From positions 1 through 17,059 of the forward strand of contig MSJI02000584.1 of assembly GCA_001931905.2 (NCBI GenBank): DNA of 17,059 bases. Direction: 5' to 3'. Made by a program: the position numbers and the translations under genes. Below the pieces are notes generated by a model. That model saw only the letters and a program-made list of their open reading frames with translations, had not been told where the DNA came from and ran no database searches. The DNA is from Cladosporium sp. IMV 00045 (lineage: Eukaryota; Ascomycota; Dothideomycetes; Cladosporiales; Cladosporiaceae). Shown in pieces: positions 10,801-17,059 of this stretch (positions are counted from its first letter, which is position 1; every line of letters starts with the position of its first letter).

Positions 10801-11216
10801 CAACAGCACCAATCGCCATCCTAGAAGACAATACCATCCGCAACATCTCCGCCGGGCCTTACGCCCTTTCCACCGTAACAGCAACAGCAGCAGCGGGAGG
10901 AGCAGGCATGGCAGACACGAACAAAGAAAACACTCCACCTCCCCCACCTTTTCCCCAACAAGAGCAGCACGCCGACGAAGAAGCAGGTTTGCCCGCTCTC
11001 TCGAGCTCGGAGTGGCTTGCTGGGCCGGGCGTGGTTGGGAAGAAGAGAGCGGAAGGATCGGGAGTGAAGGGTGGGGAATTTGTCGCTCCTGCGGCTGTGA
11101 ATTCTGGACGAGGTGGGAGGGAGGGTTCGCCGGGCCAGAGGTTGGTGACGGGGTGGTTGGAGGGGAGGAGGAGGGGTGGGACGGCGAGGGGTGGGGAGGA
11201 GGGGGCGTTTGTTTGA
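7845..11216 (+). CDS. Large Ser/Thr/Arg-rich, mostly disordered fungal protein of unknown function
   Basis: One uninterrupted frame of 1123 codons, with a TAA in frame at 7821 just upstream of the ATG, so either this ATG or an upstream exon starts the protein. No catalytic domain, signal peptide or membrane span is visible. Most of the chain is low-complexity Ser/Thr/Arg/Gln. A few ordered-looking islands stand out: the LEGKTRIFSGSVKGQFKKLL segment after M318, basic and probably helical; SRVTSWTNSTSGGTMST at 416-432; DSQALFAALRERI at 485-497; and EWRNWLSAEMDSL at 737-749. Motifs of this style recur in conserved but unnamed Pezizomycotina proteins, so it is probably one of that family. The C-terminal quarter is Thr/Ala tracts, then a KEN sequence at 1027-1029 followed by a Pro run, then a Gly/Arg tail. 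Many SP/TP and RxxS sites suggest phosphorylation. A nuclear, cortical or cytoskeletal scaffold role is possible but unsupported. Confidence 0.82.
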   Translation: MFSRSTNTATDRLRCARSTTSMQAAASRQRSSATSDPIVTRRHAEVAATQAYRSIQPTEPPTYSDYRPAPPMLHRKRSQVTGRSEGSHLEDARLGRRRSTAKRDENKSTPSSRRDTRLNGHSAAARESGNYNNHVSTLQPSADRRAVQSKRLTSAPNEYSQKPPPSFRSSSPLASGTSVTSGRHVSQLATTPRCTEKSYDDGISITYKEPQPYADRTKVESDLQRRRASIRETQTDEEIVALARGRRLQDFQHHKIRERKSFFGSFQNLQRRNVTDRPPGGITYDSSLPPFNYADSSLIAPLPPAHDMAPQLTAPDRMTRLEGKTRIFSGSVKGQFKKLLRKATWIPSEAPLRQAEAKIHEDRDVSSNLPTSSVLHDPFVVQDPQAPLGHNTEALFLTGSLGSNLSVSGDSAADKSRVTSWTNSTSGGTMSTTANTASTSNADEHGRLKRSSSHSTLRKKGSFFGRTVQNRLRKSSRAELRESDDSQALFAALRERIMPKEAAQEARERAESASSHVSQASGLSSLPSQQRAESRISARNVIASTIRTVSPDLDDFKMQTMSPVVEASPERVIPGNASADHTPTANHYKSRQRPAPIQAAPPSPERIARRVKQSQTRWQGTLNTTSTSDQQFASAYDENIPYELPNLARKPLHAFNADTDGLPQHAKISQPIDSNREKLLSPSIYSRATNDMSPRPSTPDDEGMIVTITSREVKRYEISPSKKDSAANQRPVQASNEWRNWLSAEMDSLTEPDPVGNLVLPHGTHPAIATKQAESSRERAGSGSHGQRSDTPASDQASRSRRDSRPRASSRRSSYMNERYPMVDSTDNPSRQSHRANRKFSTTSTGGGTDTERSSQHPTSDDRKRSIEQTRTRTRTRSRAASLPKRHSLAHLDVSSHYQNSNTNSNTLTMSGALQAQEPPASTETTMATTTTTTPRHKHRSAFDLRAKYKSSNTSTSRPLEVRRKTTTPTIATTTPSTSATAAATATAPIAILEDNTIRNISAGPYALSTVTATAAAGGAGMADTNKENTPPPPPFPQQEQHADEEAGLPALSSSEWLAGPGVVGKKRAEGSGVKGGEFVAPAAVNSGRGGREGSPGQRLVTGWLEGRRRGGTARGGEEGAFV
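10600..10830 (+). repeat. ACA/ACC/GCA-rich low-complexity tract in the Ser-rich gene
   Basis: The coding strand is built largely of imperfect ACA, ACC, CAA and GCA triplets, giving Thr- and Ala-rich protein (for example TTTTTTPRHKHR). It has almost no G runs on the + strand, in contrast with the G-rich segment that starts about 160 bases further on. The triplet periodicity keeps the frame, so length variation among strains would be tolerated. Confidence 0.6.
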
Positions 11217-11243
11217 TGAGGGGGGATGAGTTGGGGGAGGGGG
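11173..11243 (+). repeat. G-run tract across the stop codon of the Ser-rich gene
   Basis: Six or more runs of three to six G on the coding strand span the last codons, the TGA at 11214-11216 and the first 25 bases of the 3' UTR. The pattern fits G-quadruplex formation in the non-template DNA strand and in the mRNA. It encodes the Gly/Arg-rich tail (GRRRGGTARGGEEG). Confidence 0.6.
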
Positions 11244-11766
11244 TTTGTTTTCTTGGTTTTGTGCTTGGATTTTACTCCTTTCTGTTATGAGCTTATGGTT
11301 CATGAGTATTTGATTTCTAACTAGTTTTATTGCGAAACAGCATATCTTGAGAGAGAGGGGGGTTTATTACCTTCCAGTCTAATAACAGGAACTTGCAGAT
11401 AGTCAGAATGTACACATCAGCTCGAACAGAAGCTTTGTTCTCGTCATAAGGGATAGAGATGATGATGTGAATGGTGAACTTTCTCTCACATTATCTCGAA
11501 AAAAAAAAAAAAAAAAGCCTCCATCGCCTTTCGACAAGTGGCGGCGTATCCAAGCATTCCTTTCTATCTTCCAAATACATTCGCGCGTTGGTACAACGAA
11601 CTGCAGTTTTCGTCTTTTCCCCTGACGGTGGGATTCTCATCATGTCTGGAATCTCGATATCATCCTCCAACCCTTCGATAGGGCTAGGACCGAAGAAGTA
11701 CAACATGGATAGACGGATGATGCATCTCGTCCTTGTGTCGGATGGAGAGCATTCGATCAGTCTCTC
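11217..11766. other. Intergenic region between convergent genes, with an 18-base poly(A) run
   Basis: This 550 bp gap holds the two facing 3' UTRs of the Ser-rich and ankyrin genes. It contains an uninterrupted run of 18 A at 11499-11516 on the + strand. A - strand open frame at about 11683-11491 could only be coding if the ankyrin gene had a further 3' exon (see findings); it would run into the poly(T), giving six Phe, which argues against it. Confidence 0.5.
11499..11516 (+). repeat. A18 homopolymer
   Basis: Eighteen consecutive A. The position between two convergent genes fits either a simple mononucleotide microsatellite or the tail of an old retroposed copy. No target-site duplication or retroposon body was recognised next to it. 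Length is likely to vary between strains and to be unreliable in assemblies. Confidence 0.9.
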
Positions 11767-13075
11767 TCACCCTTGAGAACGAGCGCGCGATCGCAGCGCA
11801 GTGTGAAGGATTGGCATCACAAATAGAATCGGAGGCAGGTAATACCAAGGATTGGTAATTGCATCGGCACAGAAGCCGCGATACCACTCGCACGGCTGAA
11901 TGTCCTCCCTCATGATCTCAGAGCAGCGCATATGGCCCCCCTCGATCGCGAGCGCGAGGGGAGTCGCGCCCTTCTTGTCTTCTAGATCTGTCGCGGCTCC
12001 GTTGGCGCGGAGAAGGCGGACGATGTCTGCGTTGCCGCGCGAGGCGGCGACGTGCAGAGCTGTCACGCCGTTGGAGTCTTGCTTGTTGATGAACTCGCGG
12101 GTGAGACAGGAGGGATTTGTGCTTCTTAGTGTCTTGAGGATGTATGCCAGCAACGCTGCGTCATTTCGTCTTGCCGCTGCCATGACACATGTGTACTCGT
12201 CTACCGAAGCGGAAGGGCCCCCGTAGTGAGCGGCGAGGGTGATCAAGTGGTGAGGGCTTCTTGCGAGACCGCATTGGGTCTTGAATAAGGCTTGCGGACC
12301 GAGAAGTCTGAGAGTGGCGATACCGTTGGTTCCTTTCCATATTGCAAGAAAAGCGGGCGTGCACTCGTGAAGGTTAAGTACGTCGTCCATGGATTCATCG
12401 TAGAAGCATGGCTCGTACTTTCGGTATTGATGAAGGTTGTATTCGAAGAGAGGCACAACCACTCCTGCCGCGACATTCGGGTTTGCCTTTGCTTTGAGAA
12501 GTAACTCCATGCATTCTTGACTTTCCCCCTACGCGGCGCAGTGGAGAGCAGTACCAAGTCGGGTTGGCTCATGCGGATTGGCACGGCGCTGAAGCAAGAG
12601 TTCTACGACTCTCGCGTGGTTCTTCAAAGAGGCGAGGCACAGTGGTGTGCCTAGGATGCTTGAAGCATTGATGTCTGCCCCTTGCCCGAGAAGATGTTCA
12701 ATGACATCTGCATGTCCACTAAGGGCCGCGTGATGGATCACGCTGACATGATCTTCATCTTCATAGTCTAGGAAGTCATCTTTATCACCATTCTTGAGAA
12801 GCCTGCGGACGCGAGGGAGCTGGCCCTCGAAAGCAGCTTTCCAGAGTCCTTCTGGGGCTGATTCGTCTGACTGCTGTAGTTTTCTCAACTTGGCACAGGA
12901 TGCGCAGAAAAGTAGATCTGGAGCTGGTTTGATTCATGTTAGACAGCAAATCGCATGCTTTGGCACGAACGAACATACAGCCGTAGTAGTTGATGTCGCC
13001 GTTGTGCTGCCGTGAGTTACCATCAGCCGTATTGTTCGAGAACGTTCTGCTGTACGATATGTACTCTGCAGCCAT
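11767..13075 (-). pseudogene. Ankyrin-repeat protein gene interrupted by one in-frame TAG
   Basis: Exon 1 is 13075-12979 and exon 2 is 12923-11767, separated by a 55 nt intron. The spliced frame is 418 codons including the end, but codon 164 is TAG (12531-12529). The frame continues without any shift on both sides, and the stop sits inside an ankyrin repeat: ALHCAA, stop, GESQECMELLLKAKANPN. Spacing from the AA pair to LLL is exactly that of the ankyrin consensus, so this looks like a single-base nonsense change rather than an intron or indel. Before the stop there is a CxxC pair (C39, C42) and repeats at about 59-88, 91-120, 122-152 and 155 onward. After it lie further repeats, clearest at about 315-347 and 349-375, and a hydrophobic segment at about 391-409. 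If translated as read, a 163-residue truncated product results. Alternatives are sequencing error, stop readthrough or a segregating null allele. The biological role is unknown. Confidence 0.72.
12924..12978 (-). other. Intron of the ankyrin-repeat gene
   Basis: A 55 nt phase-1 intron with a GTATGT donor, a GTCTAACAT branch site and an ACCAG acceptor, all close to the fungal consensus. Joining gives DINYYGSPDLLFCASCAKL and connects the ATG exon to the ankyrin frame, which otherwise lacks a start. Confidence 0.8.
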
Positions 13076-13620
13076 TCGTGGGACCTATAGCCTAAACAAG
13101 GACGCGTGCTTTGGTCAATGTATCCTCAGAGTCTTCAGAAGATGCATACCTTCTATATTATGATGCCGGATCTGACAGATCAGCCCCAGCACTCGGCTTG
13201 TGCCCAAGGATTGCGGCGCCTAATCATCACACTTGATAGGCTGCAAAGTACATGTACTTCGCTTGCGGTGCCGACATGACTACCGCATACGAAGCGTATG
13301 ATGAGGCTGGTTCTGGCGTCTCGTGGACTGAAGTGTGTCTTGCGTGGAGGTGTTGAAGGCTACAAGGCAGCCTTGCAGGCTCGGCCGGGATTCGGCGCGC
13401 TCTCCACTCCAAGTGTGGTGGTGCCATGGTTGTAGACCTACTGTTATGCCTCAACTCAAGCCTGACTGTCCCGGTATATGTGTGTATCAGAGTTTGTTCG
13501 CGGCGTTTCGAGGTCTGTCATAGCCAAGAAATTGCAGCGCTGGTTCTTCACCTCATAGGAACCATCGATACATGCCTAAATAACAACGGACTCGACACCT
13601 TGTCTCTGAATACCTAGACC
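13076..13620. other. Divergent promoter region between the ankyrin gene and ATG17
   Basis: 545 bp shared by two divergent starts. On the - strand a GTATGC donor (about 13150) and a TTTAG or TATAG acceptor (about 13087-13094) could define a 5' UTR intron of the ankyrin gene; stops in the surrounding frames rule out an upstream coding exon there. A 14-bp perfect palindrome lies at 13246-13259. Short open frames on both strands look non-coding. Confidence 0.45.
13246..13259. repeat. Perfect 14-bp palindrome AAGTACATGTACTT
   Basis: The two 7-base halves are exact reverse complements with no spacer. The site sits in the gap between divergent starts, 171 bases from the ankyrin ATG and 362 bases from the ATG17 start, so a dimeric regulator site is conceivable; no matching factor is claimed. 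Confidence 0.6.
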
Positions 13621-15168
13621 ATGAACTCGTCCGACTCAGAATCATCTTCTGCGGCATCACCCTCTCCTCCAACCTCCCCTCAAGCCGCCTCAACATACCA
13701 TGGCGAGCCTGATCTGGAGCGTTTGGTCTCACACTTCGTCGCCGCCAAGAAGTCCCTCAGCGCGACCCAGCATGTATATCGGGCGACCGAGCTCGCGGCA
13801 ACCTCACGGTCCTTGATCGAGGAAATCGCCGTTCTGAATGCCAAAAACTCGTACGCTCGACGTGGTGTCGACGAGCAGCTGGAGACTCTACGATCTATCA
13901 GAGCTGCAGTGGTGGATGCTGGCGAGGGCGCTGGAGATGAATTCCAGCAAACAATAGCAAAACTCGACGTGGCCAATGATCGCTTGCAAGCTACTCTGGC
14001 TAGTCTGAGGAAAATCATCATCAACAGGTCTCTGCAGAAGCCGAGTAAAATCAAAGAGCAAGCAAGCGGGTATCAGAGCCAGTTTCTCCGGAAGGAAGAT
14101 TCTAATGACGACGAAGACGACGACGACGAAGGGCAAGAAAAGACGCTCTACGACTTTGTCGACGAAGCAAACCATGAAGACCTTCTAGCATCTCTCAGAA
14201 CCCTGATCGACAGCTTCAACGATGCCCGTGGCGATCTTGACGACAATGTTACCCGCTTCGACGAGTCCATCACCAGCATAAACGAAGCGGTACAAGGAGA
14301 TGCATATGGCAGCAATCCGCCAAGCAAACCTACACCCTACGACGAGCCGCCGCTACCTATACCAACCTTGTTTCACGACATGGAATCTCACGCAGCAGAA
14401 ATGGCCACTCTACTGCAATCACTCGTCTCGCACTACGACCTCTGCGTCTCCGCTCTGAAGCACACAGAAGGCGGCGGCGAAGCAGCGCGCGAGGCCGTGC
14501 AAGCCGCCGAGTTCGCTAAGAACGCCCCCGGCGCGGAAGAGAGCTTGTACGGCGCGACGGTGCCGGAGCCCATGGACGAAGGGGAGAGGGCGGAGATGCT
14601 GCGCGTGCTGGAGAACGACGCGGTGGAAGTGGAGGACGTGGTGGGGGAGCTCAGGGAGCGGGGAGGGGAGATGGAGGGACTCTACGAGCAGCTGAGCCAG
14701 AAGGCCGAGAGCGCGAGGAAAGCGACGAGAGGGCTGCGGCGCGCGGTGGAAGTCATGCATGCGGTCAAGGAAGCTCTGCCCGTGTACTTGGACGCCGTTG
14801 CTGGGTTCAAGGAAAGCTGGGCGAACATTCAGGCTGCGATACAGGGGAAGACGCAGGAGCTTGTGGGACTCTGCGGGTTCTACGAGCAATTCTGGTCGGG
14901 GTACAAGAAGTTGTTGCGCGAGGTTGATCGCAGGGCGGCGGTGGAGGCGCAGATGGCCAAGATCGCAGACAAGGCAAGGAGGGATTTGGAGAAGCTTTAC
15001 GAGGCTGACAGGGAGGCGAGGGAGGAGTTTGTGGACGAGGTCGGAGGCTTCTTGCCGGGTGATATTTGGCCTGGACTGGCGGATAGAGGCAGTCGTTGGG
15101 AGGTGAGAGAAATCCCGGCGGATGATGAGGGTGAGTATGACAGTGGACGTCGCCTGATGGAGGGGTGA
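13621..15168 (+). CDS. ATG17: Autophagy-related protein 17, scaffold of the phagophore assembly site
   Basis: A single exon of 515 codons. An in-frame TAG two codons upstream of the ATG fixes the start. The N-terminal block DLERLVSHFVAAKKSLS, followed by a long helix with RGVDEQLETLRSIR, matches Atg17. So do SLVSHYDLCVSALKHTEGG (about 268-286), the long Glu/Arg/Ala helices from about 320 to 470, and the C-terminal FLPGDIWPGL (477-486). Length fits fungal Atg17 (about 420-550 residues). In yeast the protein is an extended crescent-shaped helical dimer that, with Atg29 and Atg31, collects Atg13-Atg1 at the assembly site when starvation induces bulk autophagy; it is cytosolic and binds the isolation-membrane site peripherally. 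An acidic run SNDDEDDDDEGQE (161-173) probably forms a surface loop. The first 25 residues are Ser/Pro-rich and likely disordered. Base composition of the coding strand changes to G-rich from about 14500 on. Confidence 0.92.
   Translation: MNSSDSESSSAASPSPPTSPQAASTYHGEPDLERLVSHFVAAKKSLSATQHVYRATELAATSRSLIEEIAVLNAKNSYARRGVDEQLETLRSIRAAVVDAGEGAGDEFQQTIAKLDVANDRLQATLASLRKIIINRSLQKPSKIKEQASGYQSQFLRKEDSNDDEDDDDEGQEKTLYDFVDEANHEDLLASLRTLIDSFNDARGDLDDNVTRFDESITSINEAVQGDAYGSNPPSKPTPYDEPPLPIPTLFHDMESHAAEMATLLQSLVSHYDLCVSALKHTEGGGEAAREAVQAAEFAKNAPGAEESLYGATVPEPMDEGERAEMLRVLENDAVEVEDVVGELRERGGEMEGLYEQLSQKAESARKATRGLRRAVEVMHAVKEALPVYLDAVAGFKESWANIQAAIQGKTQELVGLCGFYEQFWSGYKKLLREVDRRAAVEAQMAKIADKARRDLEKLYEADREAREEFVDEVGGFLPGDIWPGLADRGSRWEVREIPADDEGEYDSGRRLMEG
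14643..14678 (+). repeat. G-run tract in the ATG17 coding strand
   Basis: Five runs of three to five G within 36 bases, on the coding strand, encode the GELRERGGEMEG segment. The runs meet the G3+N1-7 quadruplex pattern. Confidence 0.5.
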
Positions 15169-15311
15169 TAGACACGATAATTTGCTTGTTTGAATATGCT
15201 TGTCAGGTGAATCTTGCGGTTTCAATCATCACAGGTACATGTAGTCGAAGTCGATATCAACCCACGTAGCCATGGTGTTAGCGGTCAACTGAAACATGTA
15301 TTATTCACGGC

Positions 15312-15377
15312 GAGGTATTTCCGGTGACTAATACCGCCTCTCACTTCTTCAGAGCGGCATTTCAAGAAGAATACCTC
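15312..15377. repeat. Nested inverted repeats
   Basis: GAGGTATT at 15312-15319 pairs with AATACCTC at 15370-15377, and CTTCTT at 15344-15349 pairs with AAGAAG at 15364-15369. A third AATACC at 15330-15335 can pair with the left arm instead. The right arm is one continuous 14-mer while the left arm is split by 24 bases. Confidence 0.5.
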
Positions 15378-15390
15378 CGGAAACCGTTTT

Positions 15391-15412
15391 GCGAGGTCGC
15401 GAGGTCGCGAGG
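15391..15412 (+). repeat. Short tandem repeat, unit GCGAGGTC
   Basis: Two full copies and a six-base partial copy of the 8-bp unit lie head to tail immediately upstream of the zinc-cluster relic. It could be simple slippage. Confidence 0.75.
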
Positions 15413-15440
15413 GGCAACAGTCGCCCTTATCGCGGTCAGC

Positions 15441-15600
15441 CGGGGCAGGTCCAGGAAGTCCGCGGCGGTTGTCTGACTTGTCGACAGGGCAGAGGCTCTC
15501 GTGTCTGGCTGATTGGGACTACTGTGAGAGAGATGTGGAGGGGCACTGGCACATGCGGAAGATTTAACCGCCCGCCGCTCGTCGGCGTTTGGTCCTTCTC
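15441..15600 (+). pseudogene. Probable decayed Zn2Cys6 (fungal binuclear zinc cluster) DNA-binding domain
   Basis: The frame read from 15461 gives RGGCLTCRQ, a very typical opening of a fungal Zn2Cys6 domain. The first two Cys are intact (15470 and 15479). The third position, six residues later, is Arg (CGT at 15500-15502), one base away from TGT. Further on, C-G-R-F-N-R-P-P-L-V-G-V-W has the exact C-x2-C-x6-C spacing, but the fifth and sixth Cys are Phe (TTT) and Gly (GGC), each one base from a Cys codon. Just upstream, another frame reads GRSRKS, and a one-base insertion would join it to RGGCLTC. The loop between the third and fourth positions is 17 residues, longer than the usual 5-12. No downstream regulatory domain is seen. 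With four Cys needed but lacking, it could not bind zinc. A chance match remains possible. Confidence 0.35.
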
Positions 15601-16153
15601 AACGCATTTGGGATCTTTGCGAATCTTGGCTGAATTGGTCAGACGGATAGGGCGAGAGCATACAGCCTTGCGGGATGAAAGAGCAGTTTGGCCACATGGC
15701 TATGGGAGAGGAGAGTCCGCCCGTGTTGTGATGCAAGGCTCCCATCAACTTCCGATCTTCGATTTGCCATGGAAAAAATTGAGTGCAAGGATAGCAGTAA
15801 CAAACCGAATTAGCCAATGCTGAGTGGACGATGCGGCGAGGGTGAGCTGAGCATGACATAGCAATTCGCGCCCTCTCGCCCTCCTTCTCCAGAAAAGCCG
15901 CCGAGATGGGCGCGCGCTTTGGCTGTGAGTCTTGTCTGTGTCTGCGCTGCTGGCTGCACGTTCCCCCTCCGGTTACGTCGTTTCCGCCACCTTTAGCCCC
16001 TCCAAGCATACTACAAAGCCCCAAAACTTTTGCCCAACAACGCTCCTCCTGACATTCATATACACTGCAACCTCTCTGCCTCAACTTCACGACCACTTAC
16101 TCACTCTTGACGCCTTCTTACGACTTACTCCCATTCACATACCACTCACGATC

Positions 16154-17059
16154 ATGTCTTCCTCTCTCGACCAGCTCAAGGCCACCGGCACCGTAAGTCC
16201 CAATGCTCCCTAACCTCTCCCGGCATCCGCCGAGTCATAGTCCCTCCTCTTCGACCTCACAACAAACACGACTCGCGACAGCAACACTAACACTTTCTCA
16301 CAGACTGTTGTCTGCGACTCCGGTGACTTCGCCACCATCGGCAAGTACAAGCCTCAGGACGCCACCACCAACCCGTCCCTCATCCTCGCCGCCTCCAAGA
16401 AGCCCGAGTACGCCAAGCTCATCGACGACGCTGTTGCGTACGGCAAGAAGCACGGCAAGGACATCAACGAGCAGATCGACATCACCTTCGACAACCTGCT
16501 CGTCCAGTTCGGCAGCGAGATCCTGAAGATCGTCCCCGGCAAGGTCTCCACTGAGGTCGACGCCCGCTTCTCCTTCGACAAGGATGTCTCCATCCAGAAG
16601 GCCCTCCGCATCATTGACGTGAGTGTCACAAGGCTGCAAATACAACTTGAATGCACGGCATGCTAACGACATCTCACAGCTCTACAAGGAGGCCGGCATT
16701 GACAAGTCCCGTGTTCTGATCAAGCTCGCCTCTACCTGGGAGGGCATCCAGGCCGCCCACGAGCTCCAGAACAAGCACGGCATCAACTGCAACCTGACCC
16801 TCATGTTCTCTCTCGTCCAGGCCGTCGCCGCCGCCGAGGCCGGTGCCTACCTCATCTCTCCCTTCGTTGGCCGCATCCTCGACTGGTTCAAGGCCAACAC
16901 CAAGCAGGAGTACACCGCCGAGAACGACCCCGGTGTCAAGTCTGTTGTCGACATCTTCAACTACTACAAGAAGTACAACTACAACACCATCGTCATGGGC
17001 GCCTCCTTCCGCAACATCGGCGAGATCACCGAGCTCGCTGGCTGCGACTACCTCACCAT
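16154..17059 (+). CDS. TAL1: Transaldolase, first three exons (3' partial)
   Basis: Exons are 16154-16192, 16304-16618 and 16680 to beyond the window end; both introns are phase 0. The 244 visible codons match the class I transaldolase family from the first residues: VVCDSGDF with the catalytic Asp (D18), [20 protein letters not shown] with the catalytic Glu (E97), the Schiff-base Lys K133 in [37 protein letters not shown] and IVMGASFRN. The enzyme moves a dihydroxyacetone unit between sedoheptulose 7-phosphate and glyceraldehyde 3-phosphate in the cytosolic non-oxidative pentose phosphate pathway. About three quarters of the usual roughly 320-335 residues is present. Codon choice is strongly biased to C-ending codons (AAG, ATC, GTC, CTC), much more so than in the neighbouring genes, as expected for an abundant enzyme. 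A 13-codon first exon followed by an intron is a common fungal arrangement. The ATG lies in an ACGATCATGTC context. Confidence 0.95.
16193..16303 (+). other. Transaldolase intron 1
   Basis: 111 nt with a GTAAGT donor, a CACTAAC branch site at 16284-16290 and a CTCACAG acceptor. Removing it joins KATGT to TVVCDSGDF, matching the family. Confidence 0.93.
16619..16679 (+). other. Transaldolase intron 2
   Basis: 61 nt with a GTGAGT donor, a GCTAACG branch site around 16662-16668 and a CTCACAG acceptor. Removing it joins ALRIID to LYKEAGI without a frame change. Confidence 0.93.

Larger units (their letters stand above)
15169..16153. other. Intergenic region upstream of transaldolase (985 bp)
   Basis: It holds the ATG17 3' UTR, a cluster of short inverted repeats (15312-15377), an 8-bp tandem repeat (15391-15412), a probable zinc-cluster relic, and the transaldolase promoter and leader. 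The last 150 bases are pyrimidine-rich on the + strand with a TATA-like CATATACA at 16057-16064, as often seen before highly expressed fungal genes. Confidence 0.55.

Noticed and set aside
11499..11516. Poly(A) run as evidence of a retroposed element
   Set aside because: No element body or flanking duplication recognised; a simple homopolymer is enough.
14419..15225. 268-codon - strand frame opposite ATG17
   Set aside because: Leu/His/Arg-rich antisense of the Glu/Lys helical region; ATG17 is unmistakable on the + strand.
1..17059. Biosynthetic gene cluster or other linked multi-gene system
   Set aside because: One oxygenase, an SCF receptor, an autophagy scaffold, an ankyrin gene and transaldolase have no shared pathway, and no synthase, transporter or active regulator is present.
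1..17059. Signs of repeat-induced point mutation
   Set aside because: No AT-rich, TpA-loaded duplicated block is visible; intergenic DNA is only moderately AT-rich and genes are intact except for one nonsense codon.

Overview
The window looks like an ordinary stretch of a filamentous ascomycete chromosome. Introns are short (55-111 nt) and carry GT...CTAAC-like...AG signals. Third codon positions are GC-rich, intergenic gaps are 0.5-1.7 kb, and the recognisable proteins (SconB/Met30-type F-box WD40 protein, Atg17, transaldolase) have the form typical of Pezizomycotina. The style of the unnamed proteins suggests Dothideomycetes, but that is an impression by eye and no search was run.

Layout from left to right: (1) the 3' part of a gene for a single-pass membrane protein with a long charged tail (1-1134, +); (2) a two-exon Fe(II)/2-oxoglutarate oxygenase of the isopenicillin-N-synthase-like fold (1823-3065, -); (3) a single-exon SconB/Met30-like F-box and seven-WD40 protein, the substrate receptor of an SCF ubiquitin ligase in sulfur control (3850-6168, -); (4) a 1.7 kb gap with a possible leader or uORF; (5) a very long Ser/Arg-rich, mostly disordered protein of unknown function (7845-11216, +); (6) an ankyrin-repeat gene interrupted by one in-frame TAG (11767-13075, -); (7) ATG17, the autophagy scaffold (13621-15168, +); (8) a 1 kb gap that seems to hold a decayed Zn2Cys6 transcription-factor DNA-binding domain; (9) the first three exons of transaldolase (16154 to the window end, +).

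The neighbours do not form a gene cluster. Sulfur control, autophagy and the pentose phosphate pathway are unrelated housekeeping roles, no transposon, tRNA, rRNA or CRISPR is visible, and I found no new multi-gene system. The most interesting items are the precisely placed nonsense codon in the ankyrin gene, the Zn2Cys6 relic upstream of transaldolase, a recurrent change from C-rich to G-rich coding strand toward the 3' ends of several genes (with G-quadruplex-type runs), and the uncertain 5' end of the Ser-rich gene.
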